Source: Candidatus Aquidulcis sp. (GTDB lineage: Bacteria; Chloroflexota; Anaerolineae; Anaerolineales; E44-bin32). Taken from it: 11,280 bases of DNA. Positions within the stretch are counted from its first letter, which is position 1, and every line of letters starts with the position of its first letter. The notes beneath the pieces are model-generated. The model saw nothing but the letters and a program-made list of their open reading frames with translations, did not search any database and was not told the origin of the DNA. The stretch is from the NCBI GenBank assembly GCA_020723365.1, contig DYJB01000085.1, positions 1 to 11,280 on the forward strand. Direction: 5' to 3'. A program made the translations under genes and the position numbers. This document shows, piece by piece, positions 1 to 5,308 of this stretch.

Positions 1-24
1 GAGTACGGCGCGGCCGGAGGGGCG

Positions 25-264
25 GTGTGCGGACGGTGCGGCATGCCGTTCGCCCGCCATTTCCTCGCGCTCAACATGGTCTTCGGCAAGCTCGAGCGCT
101 GCCCTCACTGCGGGCGTTGGGCGATCGTGCCGGCCGCCTCGCCGGCGGCCCTCCAGCAAGCCGAAGCGCGCTGGCGCGCCGACAGCCAGCAGGGCGAACT
201 CAAGCCGGAGAGCGAGGCGGACCGGCTAAGCGATCGGATCGATGAGTCGCGGTACGAGAGCTGA
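25..264 (+). CDS. Small double-CxxC zinc-ribbon protein, possibly 5'-partial
   Basis: The product is 79 aa if translation starts at GTG 25, which has GGAGG at 16-20 with a 4-nt spacer. The frame is also open to the left edge of the window, so the true start may lie outside. Two Cys pairs are visible, CGRC near the N-terminus and CPHC around residues 26-29, both followed by Gly as in zinc ribbons. Between them is a short hydrophobic stretch (FLALNMVFGKL). The C-terminal half is charged and Ala/Glu-rich, ending in a DRIDESRYES-type tail. This looks like a conserved hypothetical family of small zinc-ribbon proteins that I associate with Chloroflexota, but I know no function. Zinc binding is inferred from the cysteine spacing. 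It ends 72 nt before the methyltransferase, which has its own -10, so it is probably the end of a separate transcript. Confidence 0.6.
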   Translation: MCGRCGMPFARHFLALNMVFGKLERCPHCGRWAIVPAASPAALQQAEARWRADSQQGELKPESEADRLSDRIDESRYES

Positions 265-313
265 GCGGCTTGCGACCAGCGACTGGCAACTAGCTGCTAG
301 CCGCCGGCTGCTC
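265..313. repeat. Degenerate heptanucleotide tandem repeat (7 units, GCNRCYN)
   Basis: Starting at the base after the TGA stop of the upstream gene, seven consecutive 7-bp units all fit GCNRCYN, for example GCGACCA (272-278), GCGACTG (279-285), GCAACTA (286-292) and GCTGCTA (293-299). The pattern breaks at 314. The first unit and the junction of units five and six also carry complementary ends (GCGGCT at 265-270, AGCCGC at 299-304), so a weak hairpin is possible. It resembles in style the heptameric short tandem repeats known from cyanobacterial intergenic regions. It lies just before the -10 of the next gene. No function is known. Confidence 0.6.
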
Positions 314-321
314 CCTCCATG

Positions 322-327
322 TAGAAT
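322..327 (+). promoter_or_regulatory. Putative -10 element of the methyltransferase gene
   Basis: TAGAAT, one mismatch from TATAAT, followed by C as at three other -10 sites in this window. It ends 9 nt before ATG 337, so transcription would begin about 2-3 nt before the start codon, giving a nearly leaderless mRNA. No convincing -35 is seen 16-18 nt upstream. Confidence 0.45.
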
Positions 328-336
328 CCCCCTCGC

Positions 337-1227
337 ATGACGACGCCACCCGTCTGCTCCTACGAAGGCTCGGATTACCAGGCGCGCTTCTGGGAGCAGG
401 GTGACCGCGCCTGTGAAGATCGCGTCGAGGCCATCGCCCTGAAGCGGCTGCTGCCGCCCGGAGGGGCGCGCCTGCTGGAGCTCGGCGCTGGGGCAGGGCG
501 CAACACGCCGCGCTACGCCGGCTTCGATCACGTCGTGTTGGTTGACTACTCGCGCACGCAGCTCGAACAGGCCCTGCAGCGCCTGGGGGCCGGGCCGCGC
601 TACACCTATGTCGCCGCCGACATCTACCGCCTGCCCTTCGCCCCGTCGGCCTTTCCGGCGGCGACGATGATCCGCACGCTGCACCACATGGCCGAAGCGC
701 CGGCGGCGCTGCGCCAGGTGCGCGGCTGCCTGGCCTCCGGCGGGGACCTTGTGCTCGAATTCGCCAACAAGCGCCACCTCAAGTCCATCGCTCGCTGGCT
801 GTTGCGCCGCCAGGCATGGAGTCCCTTCGACCGCGCCCCGGTCGAGTTCGCCGCCCTCAACTTCGACTTCCATCCGCGGGCCGTCGAGGAGTGGCTGCAG
901 GCGGCGCACTTCGAGATCGGCCGACGCCTGACCGTGTCCCACTTCCGCCTGGCGCTGCTCAAGCGCCTGCTGCCGCTGCGGCTGCTGGTGGCGATGGATT
1001 CGCTGGCGCAGTGGAGCGGCGGGCTGTGGCAGCTGACGCCGTCGGTCTTCGTCGGCGCCCGCGCCGTAGGTCCCGATGATCCGGCGCCGGCCGGCGCTCT
1101 GTGGCGCTGCCCGGCCTGCGCCTCGTTCAACCTGCGCCAGCACCTGGAAGGCGTCGATTGCCTCGGCTGCCGCCGCACCTGGCCGCTGCGCGACGGGATC
1201 TATGACTTCCGTGACCCGCCGGCCTAG
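337..1227 (+). CDS. Class I SAM-dependent methyltransferase with C-terminal Trm112-like zinc ribbon
   Basis: The 296-aa protein transfers a methyl group from S-adenosylmethionine to an unknown acceptor. SAM motif I is at about residues 47-56 (LELGAGAGRN) and the post-I acidic residue follows in VLVDYS. RTLHHMAEAP and the later SGGDLVLEFAN segment fit the Methyltransf_11/25 fold. Residues about 255-293 form a second domain with CPAC (C258, C261) and CLGC (C275, C278), then a PLRDGIYDF stretch. This is the signature of Trm112-type zinc ribbons, which usually sit alone or at the N-terminus of methyltransferases. There is no Shine-Dalgarno sequence before ATG 337, and the -10 at 322-327 suggests a nearly leaderless transcript. 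There is no transmembrane segment, so it is cytosolic. The substrate (RNA, protein or small molecule) cannot be told from sequence. Confidence 0.85.
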   Translation: MTTPPVCSYEGSDYQARFWEQGDRACEDRVEAIALKRLLPPGGARLLELGAGAGRNTPRYAGFDHVVLVDYSRTQLEQALQRLGAGPRYTYVAADIYRLPFAPSAFPAATMIRTLHHMAEAPAALRQVRGCLASGGDLVLEFANKRHLKSIARWLLRRQAWSPFDRAPVEFAALNFDFHPRAVEEWLQAAHFEIGRRLTVSHFRLALLKRLLPLRLLVAMDSLAQWSGGLWQLTPSVFVGARAVGPDDPAPAGALWRCPACASFNLRQHLEGVDCLGCRRTWPLRDGIYDFRDPPA

Positions 1228-1241
1228 AGTCGACCCTCGGC

Positions 1242-1247
1242 TATAAT
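1242..1247 (+). promoter_or_regulatory. Putative -10 element of the phosphoribosyltransferase operon
   Basis: A perfect TATAAT followed by C, 15 nt downstream of the methyltransferase stop codon and 55 nt before ATG 1303. No clear -35 is seen in the GC-rich sequence upstream, which is still methyltransferase coding sequence. It would drive the phosphoribosyltransferase and the heme-protein gene behind it. Confidence 0.55.
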
Positions 1248-1302
1248 CCCGCTGTCCCCCCGGCGGCCGCACGTCCTGGCCCATCCCCAACCTGAGGCGC
1301 CC

Positions 1303-1857
1303 ATGCTCCCGACCCGCGAGACCTACACCGTTGAGATCGCCGGCCTGCGCCGCCAGCTGCCGCTGTTCGAGGTGGCGCCGGGATTGCGCATCGCCGTGCT
1401 CAACATCCTGGGCGATACCGAGCTGGTGCAGGCCTGCGCCCGCCAGCTGGCCGACCGCCTGAAGGGTGAGACCTTCGATCTGATCGTGACGGCCGAGGCC
1501 AAGAGCATCCCGCTGGCGCACGCGCTCTCGGTCGAGATGAAGAAGCCCTACCTGGTGCTGCGCAAGGCCTACAAGCCCTACATGGGCGAGACCCTGCACG
1601 CTGAAACGCTCTCCATCACCACCGGCAAACCGCAGACGCTCTACCTGGACGAGAAGGACCGCCAGGCGGTGCGCGGCAAACGCGTGGCGCTGGTGGATGA
1701 CGTCATCAGCACCGGCTCGACCCTGGAGGGCATGCGCAAGGTGATGGACCTGGCCGGCGCCAGCGTGGCGGCCGAGGCGGCCGTCTTCACCGAGGGCGAT
1801 CCGTCCGACTGGAAGCACATCACCGCCCTCGGGCACCTGCCCCTGTTCAAGTCCTGA
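1303..1857 (+). CDS. Adenine/xanthine-type phosphoribosyltransferase
   Basis: The 184-aa protein belongs to the type I phosphoribosyltransferase family (PF00156), which couples a purine base to PRPP to form the nucleotide. The PRPP-binding signature VALVDDVISTGSTLEGM lies at residues 128-144, with the paired acidic residues at D132 and D133. VTAEAKSIPLAHALS (about 64-78) matches the EAxG-like dimer/active-site segment of adenine phosphoribosyltransferases, and RKAYKPYMG (about 87-95) is the flexible-loop region. Length fits Apt (170-190 aa). The start is set by GAGG at 1294-1297, 5 nt before ATG. It probably acts in purine salvage. The exact base (adenine, xanthine or other) is not certain, because this subgroup is often annotated only as a phosphoribosyltransferase family protein. 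The next gene starts 11 nt after its stop, suggesting co-transcription. Confidence 0.85.
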   Translation: MLPTRETYTVEIAGLRRQLPLFEVAPGLRIAVLNILGDTELVQACARQLADRLKGETFDLIVTAEAKSIPLAHALSVEMKKPYLVLRKAYKPYMGETLHAETLSITTGKPQTLYLDEKDRQAVRGKRVALVDDVISTGSTLEGMRKVMDLAGASVAAEAAVFTEGDPSDWKHITALGHLPLFKS

Positions 1858-1868
1858 CCGCGCCGGTC

Positions 1869-2135
1869 ATGGATCCCGAGCGGTCGGTCAGCCTGGCCGA
1901 GTTGCGCCGGTGCACCGGCGAGCGCGGGGCGCCCATGTGGGTGGCCGTTGCCGGCGTGGTCTACGACGTCACCGCGTGCGCCCGCTGGAGGAGCGGGCTG
2001 CACGAAGGACAGCACTTCCCCGGGCAGGAACTGACGTACGAGTTCGCCGAGGCGCCGCACGGGGCCGAGGTGCTCTCCCATCCCTGCGTGCAGCGCGTCG
2101 GGCGACTGGAAGACAGGCGGGCCTCCCCGGACTAG
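1869..2135 (+). CDS. Small cytochrome-b5-like heme-binding domain protein
   Basis: The 88-aa protein is a single compact domain. The N-terminal part (VSLAELRRCTGERGAPMWVAVAGVVYDVT) matches the opening of the Cyt-b5 fold (PF00173): a leading LxEL helix, then the strand pair ending in VYDVT (residues 31-35). It continues with W40, a GLHEGQHFPGQELT segment (H45, H49), APHG (H64) and HP (H71-P72). Small bacterial and archaeal b5-like proteins share this WxxGxHxxxHxxGxDLT and APHGxxVL pattern in place of the eukaryotic HPGG. H45, H49 and H64 are candidate heme ligands, by inference. There is no signal peptide or membrane segment. The start at ATG 1869 has only a weak ribosome site and lies 11 nt after the phosphoribosyltransferase stop, so translational coupling is likely. 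It could be a soluble electron carrier or a heme/small-molecule binder. Its redox partner is unknown. Confidence 0.75.
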   Translation: MDPERSVSLAELRRCTGERGAPMWVAVAGVVYDVTACARWRSGLHEGQHFPGQELTYEFAEAPHGAEVLSHPCVQRVGRLEDRRASPD

Positions 2136-2160
2136 GCGGGAAGGCCCGCTTGGCTGTTGG

Positions 2161-2186
2161 CGCCGGCTCTCGGGAGAGGGCCGGCG
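2161..2186 (+). terminator. Rho-independent terminator after the b5-like gene
   Basis: An 11-bp stem (2161-2171 with 2176-2186, one G-U pair) closes on the 4-nt loop GGGA and is followed by the T-rich TTTGTGTTCT. A smaller 5-bp GC hairpin (2136-2140 with 2145-2149) directly follows the TAG stop. The T-run makes it efficient for the + strand. It lies between two convergent genes, so it may also block transcription from the - side, although no T-run is present in that direction. Confidence 0.85.
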
Positions 2187-2196
2187 TTTGTGTTCT

Positions 2197-3684
2197 CTAC
2201 GGCCAGGTGTAGCGCACGGTGTAGGTGATCGTCTTCTCGCCGTTGGCGGCGATGTTGGCGCGGAACTCGATGGTCGACGAGTCCATCTTGGTGTAGTCGG
2301 CGCTCGACTCGAGGATGCGCCACTCGCTCCAGCGGAAGAGGTGCTCGACGAGGCGCACTTCCACGGCCTCGTCCTTGTGATTGCGCAGCGTGACCTTGAA
2401 GGTCTCCTCCAGCGTGTGATCGTTGGGGGTGCGGAAGTCGGTCTGGATGCGCTCGCCGACGATGTCGAAAGCGTCGCCGACGTACAGGCGCACCTGCTCG
2501 CCCTTGGGCGTATGGTCGATGGTGTTCTCGCCGATCAGCAGGGCGGCCTCATCGATGTCCTGCTGGTAGACCCGCACGCGCCCCTTGGGAAGGTCGGCGT
2601 CCACGTCCTCGGTGTCGAACTCGACCATCACCATGACCTTGGGGTTCGAGGCGATGCCGTAGGACGGGTCGGTCTGGGGATAGCCGTAGAAGCCGCAGTA
2701 CCACGGGCTGAGGTAGCACTGGGCGCCGTCGTAGACGAAGAACTTGGCGGCGGCCACATCGGCGGCTGAGACGAACTCGATCTGCTTGGTTTCGTTGTCC
2801 CGCACCGTCACCGGCCGTGGCACGTCATACAGGTGATACTCGAAGAACTCGCGCTGCTGGACGGGCGTCGCCGTCGGGGCGGCGGCCTGCTCGAGGGCGA
2901 TCTTGTCGGCCGCGTAACCGGCCTCGGGAATGCGATTGAGATCCCCGGCCACGAGCTTCAGATGGGCATCCCGGAAAGTGGCCCCGCTGGCGTTCGTCAC
3001 CGTCACCCAGCCGTCCAGGTCGATCGTCCTCTCGTCGGTCGAGAGCAGCAGGACGTAGTCCGCCTGCCAGCCCATGCCGCCGGTCAGGTAGGTGACCTCG
3101 ACGTCCTGGGCGCCGGCCTGGTCGGCCTGCAGCTGCCAGACGAGCGTCGGCCGGGTGCGCAGCCCTTCGGGAAGTTCCGGGAACGAGAAGTCCTGCACGT
3201 TGTCGATCTTGACCACGATCACACCGCCGGCGGCGTCCTGCAGGATGATGTCCCCCCGCCCGCTGAGAAGCCGGCCGCGGTATTCCTTGCCGTCCTTGGT
3301 GACGACGTTGATCTCCTGGTCGAGGTACTTCTCCAGCAGCGCCTGCGCGCCCACCAGGTCGTACTCGTAGTTCTGCTCGAGCACCGACGTCCCCTGTGGC
3401 CGGCTGATCGAGCGGAAGAGGACACTGGTCGGGTCGATCGAGGCAGCCACATCGCTGAAGGCGATCTCGTTCAGGCCCTCGGTCAGCGTGAACTGGCGGC
3501 GGTCGCGCACCAGGGCCGTGCCCTGGTTGTAGACCGTCAGGGCCACGCCGGGCGTGGCGGCCTCGGCGCCGGGGGTGGGCGAGGGGGCAACGGTCCCCAG
3601 CCCGCTGCACGCCAGCGAGAGCACGAGCAGGGGCGTCGAAAGGAGCAGCAGCTTGCGCAAATGGGTCGCAGCCCAGGCGTTCAT
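2197..3684 (-). CDS. DUF4139-domain surface lipoprotein
   Basis: The 495-aa protein starts at ATG 3684, set by GGAGG at 3694-3690 with a 5-nt spacer; the longer open frame would run through the divergent promoter. Residues 1-26 form a signal peptide (KLLLLSTPLLVLSLAC) with a slightly unusual lipobox ending at C26, so lipid anchoring outside the cytoplasmic membrane is likely. A Pro/Thr/Ala linker follows (about 33-46). The opening TVYNQGTALVRDRRQFTL and ASIDPTSVLF match the N-terminal part of DUF4139/MuiA-like proteins. GGMGWQADYVLLL, the VTNASGATFRDAHLKLVAGD segment and the YDVPRPVTVRDNETKQIEF segment match DUF4139 proper. The coiled coil of true MuiA proteins is absent. An aromatic loop with C323 and C330 may hold a disulfide. 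The function of the family is not established; an extracytoplasmic beta-rich structural role is plausible. Confidence 0.85.
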   Translation of the reverse strand: MNAWAATHLRKLLLLSTPLLVLSLACSGLGTVAPSPTPGAEAATPGVALTVYNQGTALVRDRRQFTLTEGLNEIAFSDVAASIDPTSVLFRSISRPQGTSVLEQNYEYDLVGAQALLEKYLDQEINVVTKDGKEYRGRLLSGRGDIILQDAAGGVIVVKIDNVQDFSFPELPEGLRTRPTLVWQLQADQAGAQDVEVTYLTGGMGWQADYVLLLSTDERTIDLDGWVTVTNASGATFRDAHLKLVAGDLNRIPEAGYAADKIALEQAAAPTATPVQQREFFEYHLYDVPRPVTVRDNETKQIEFVSAADVAAAKFFVYDGAQCYLSPWYCGFYGYPQTDPSYGIASNPKVMVMVEFDTEDVDADLPKGRVRVYQQDIDEAALLIGENTIDHTPKGEQVRLYVGDAFDIVGERIQTDFRTPNDHTLEETFKVTLRNHKDEAVEVRLVEHLFRWSEWRILESSADYTKMDSSTIEFRANIAANGEKTITYTVRYTWP

Positions 3685-3773
3685 CGCATCCTCCGAGGGA
3701 CACAGGTCTGCCCCAAGGACGCCGCAGCCCGCACGACGGTTCCACCCGGGTAGAGGCCGGCAGGCTGAGTTGA

Positions 3774-3779
3774 TATAAT
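3774..3779 (+). promoter_or_regulatory. Extended -10 promoter of the sulfite-oxidase-like gene, possibly bidirectional
   Basis: A perfect TATAAT preceded by TGA gives the extended -10 form TGnTATAAT (3771-3779). Transcription would start near 3786, about 17 nt before ATG 3803. The same bases read on the - strand as GATTATATCA, containing a -10-like TATATC that could serve the lipoprotein gene with a leader of about 80 nt. The second use is speculative. Confidence 0.6.
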
Positions 3780-3802
3780 CCCTCCGAATTGGAGGCACGA
3801 CG

Positions 3803-4450
3803 ATGGCGCCAGACCTGTTTGCAAGGCGGAACGAAGAGAACCGTGTGCGCAAAGAGGGCCGCCTGCCGCCTGGTCAGTCGCTGACCCAGAAGTTTCCGGT
3901 GCTGCACTACGGCCCGGTGCCGGCTTTCGATCCGGCGACGTGGGACTTGCGCGTCTGGGGCGAGGTCGAGAGCGACGTGCGCTGGACGTGGGACGAGTTC
4001 CAGAAGCTGCCGCGGGCGCGCCTGCAGATGGACATCCACTGCGTCACCCGCTGGAGCAAGTTCGACACGGTGTGGGAGGGCGTCTCGCTCGGCGAGCTGG
4101 TGCGCCAGGGGCTCATTCGCCCGAAGCCCTCGGCCCGGTACCTGATGCAGCATTGCGAGTACGGTTTCACCGTCAACCTGCCGCTCGAGGTGGCGCTGTC
4201 CGAGACGTTCCTGCTGGCGACCCACTACGACGGTGAGCCGCTGACGCCCGATCACGGTTTCCCCCTGCGGGGCGTGGTCGGCAACCTGCCTGGGCGCGAC
4301 GACCTGATGACGCCCTACTTCTGGAAAGGCGGCAAATGGGTGCGCGGGCTGGAGTTCATGGCCAAAGACCGGCTTGGCTTCTGGGAGCAGGCCGGCTACC
4401 ACAACGAAGCCGACGTCTGGAAGGAACAGCGCACGACCGGCGGCTGGTAG
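3803..4450 (+). CDS. Sulfite-oxidase-like molybdopterin oxidoreductase
   Basis: The 215-aa protein is a single oxidoreductase molybdopterin-binding domain (PF00174), the fold of sulfite oxidase and MsrP/YedY. The segment MDIHCVTRWSKFDTVWEGV (residues 76-94) carries C80, the conserved cysteine expected to ligate molybdenum. WDLRVWGEV (47-55), the YLMQHCEYGFTVNLPLE segment, DHGFPLRGVVGN and the WVRGLEF segment near the C-terminus are further landmarks of the family. Unlike MsrP it has no Tat or other signal peptide, so it should be cytosolic. It also lacks the dimerisation domain of full-length sulfite oxidases. Its start is supported by GGAGG at 3791-3795, 7 nt before ATG. The substrate is unknown for this short subgroup; sulfite or an S/N-oxide are guesses. 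It is transcribed alone, with a promoter in front and a hairpin behind, and no cofactor genes lie in the window. Confidence 0.88.
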   Translation: MAPDLFARRNEENRVRKEGRLPPGQSLTQKFPVLHYGPVPAFDPATWDLRVWGEVESDVRWTWDEFQKLPRARLQMDIHCVTRWSKFDTVWEGVSLGELVRQGLIRPKPSARYLMQHCEYGFTVNLPLEVALSETFLLATHYDGEPLTPDHGFPLRGVVGNLPGRDDLMTPYFWKGGKWVRGLEFMAKDRLGFWEQAGYHNEADVWKEQRTTGGW

Positions 4451-4470
4451 CGCCGGCGCGATGCCCAGCA

Positions 4471-4505
4471 GCGCAGCCGCCTGCCTGAGAGGCAGGCGGT
4501 TGCGT
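4471..4505 (+). terminator. Long hairpin terminator between the oxidoreductase gene and pcm
   Basis: A 15-bp stem (4471-4485 with 4491-4505, two G-U pairs, the inner 9 bp perfect) closes on the loop TGAGA. The downstream T content is poor (TAGCGGGG follows), so it may be a weak intrinsic terminator or an mRNA 3'-stabilising hairpin. It starts 20 nt after the oxidoreductase stop and ends 19 nt before the pcm -10. Confidence 0.65.
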
Positions 4506-4524
4506 TAGCGGGGGGCGGACGGCC

Positions 4525-4530
4525 TATAAT
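4525..4530 (+). promoter_or_regulatory. Putative -10 element of pcm
   Basis: A perfect TATAAT followed by C, 15 nt before ATG 4546. Transcription would start near 4537, inside or just before the GAGG ribosome site (4537-4540). The best -35 candidate, TTGCGT at 4500-4505, is a weak match 19 nt upstream and lies inside the arm of the preceding hairpin. Confidence 0.5.
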
Positions 4531-4545
4531 CGAATCGAGGTCGGC

Positions 4546-5235
4546 ATGGAAGAGACGGAGGCCCAGGCTCTCGAACGCCGGCGCATGGTCGACTCCCAGC
4601 TGCGCTCGCGCGACATCATGGACCGGCGCGTGCTGGCAGCCATGGGTCAGGTCCCGCGTCACCGCTTCGTCCGTCCCGTCGATCAGCCGCAGGCCTACGC
4701 CGACGCCCCGCTGCCCATCGGGCACCGCCAGACGATCTCGCAGCCCTACATCGTGGCCCTGATGACGCAGCTGGTCGAGGCCCGGCCGGAGGATACGGTG
4801 TTGGAAATCGGCACCGGGTCGGGGTATCAGGCGGCCGTCCTGGCAGCCCTGGCGCGGCGGGTGATCTCGGTCGAGCGAATACCGGAACTGGCGGCCCAGG
4901 CGCGGAGGATTCTCGCGGAGCTCGGAATCATGAACGTCGAGATCATCGAGGGCGACGGCACGCGCGGGCATGCCGCTGAGGCGCCCTATGCCGGAATCGT
5001 GGTCACGGCCGGCGCGCCGCGCCTTCCCGTGGCGCTGCGCGACCAGCTGGCCGACGGCGGGCGGCTGGTGCTGCCGGTCGGCTCGCGCGACGGCCAGATG
5101 CTGGAACGCTGGACCCGGCGCGGCGGCGAGGTGCACCGTGAGCGCATCGCCCCGGTGGCCTTCGTGCCGCTGATTGGGGACCAGGGCTGGAGCGAAGAAG
5201 CGGCGGGGCGGGAGGGCTGGTCGTTCGGAGGCTAG
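4546..5235 (+). CDS. pcm: Protein-L-isoaspartate O-methyltransferase
   Basis: The 229-aa enzyme methylates the alpha-carboxyl of L-isoaspartyl residues in damaged proteins, using SAM, and so starts their repair to aspartate; it is cytosolic. The family signature is clear. VPRHRFVRP (residues 36-44) and YADAPLPIGHRQTISQPYIV (51-70) form the substrate-binding N-terminus. VLEIGTGSGYQAAVLA (85-100) is SAM motif I, SVER is the post-I strand, and GDGTRG (about 135) with the IVVTAGAPRLP segment gives the later motifs. The LADGGRLVLPVGSRDGQ segment closes the fold. Length is slightly above the usual 200-220 aa, due to a short C-terminal tail. ATG 4546 has GAGG 5 nt upstream. It appears to be monocistronic, with its own -10 and a convergent terminator region behind it. 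Confidence 0.93.
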   Translation: MEETEAQALERRRMVDSQLRSRDIMDRRVLAAMGQVPRHRFVRPVDQPQAYADAPLPIGHRQTISQPYIVALMTQLVEARPEDTVLEIGTGSGYQAAVLAALARRVISVERIPELAAQARRILAELGIMNVEIIEGDGTRGHAAEAPYAGIVVTAGAPRLPVALRDQLADGGRLVLPVGSRDGQMLERWTRRGGEVHRERIAPVAFVPLIGDQGWSEEAAGREGWSFGG

Positions 5236-5258
5236 GCCGCCCCGCCGAGAAACGGAAA

Positions 5259-5284
5259 GCGCGCCGCTCAGATGAGCGGCGCGC
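5259..5284 (-). terminator. Rho-independent terminator of dnaN (shared with pcm)
   Basis: A perfect 11-bp GC stem (5259-5269 with 5274-5284; loop 5270-5273) lies between the convergent pcm and dnaN stops. Read on the - strand the stem is followed by TTTCCGTTTCTC, a good U-rich tail for dnaN transcripts that starts 24 nt past the dnaN stop. On the + strand no T-run follows, so it is less efficient for pcm. Confidence 0.8.
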
Positions 5285-5308
5285 CGCGTCTCCGCCGGAG
5301 GCCGGTGC

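Noticed and set aside
226..1836. 536-codon open frame on the - strand, antisense to the methyltransferase and phosphoribosyltransferase genes
   Set aside because: Low-complexity Arg/Gly/Ala/Gln-rich translation with no family features, spanning two well-supported genes and their spacer; this is the usual antisense shadow of high-GC coding sequence.
3685..3852. N-terminal extension of the DUF4139 lipoprotein to position 3852
   Set aside because: It would overlap the divergent gene and its promoter, and would bury the signal peptide; ATG 3684 has an ideal GGAGG.
2825..4402. 525-codon open frame on the - strand crossing the lipoprotein gene, the spacer and the oxidoreductase gene
   Set aside because: It covers parts of two real genes in the wrong frames and a promoter region; composition is that of a shadow frame.
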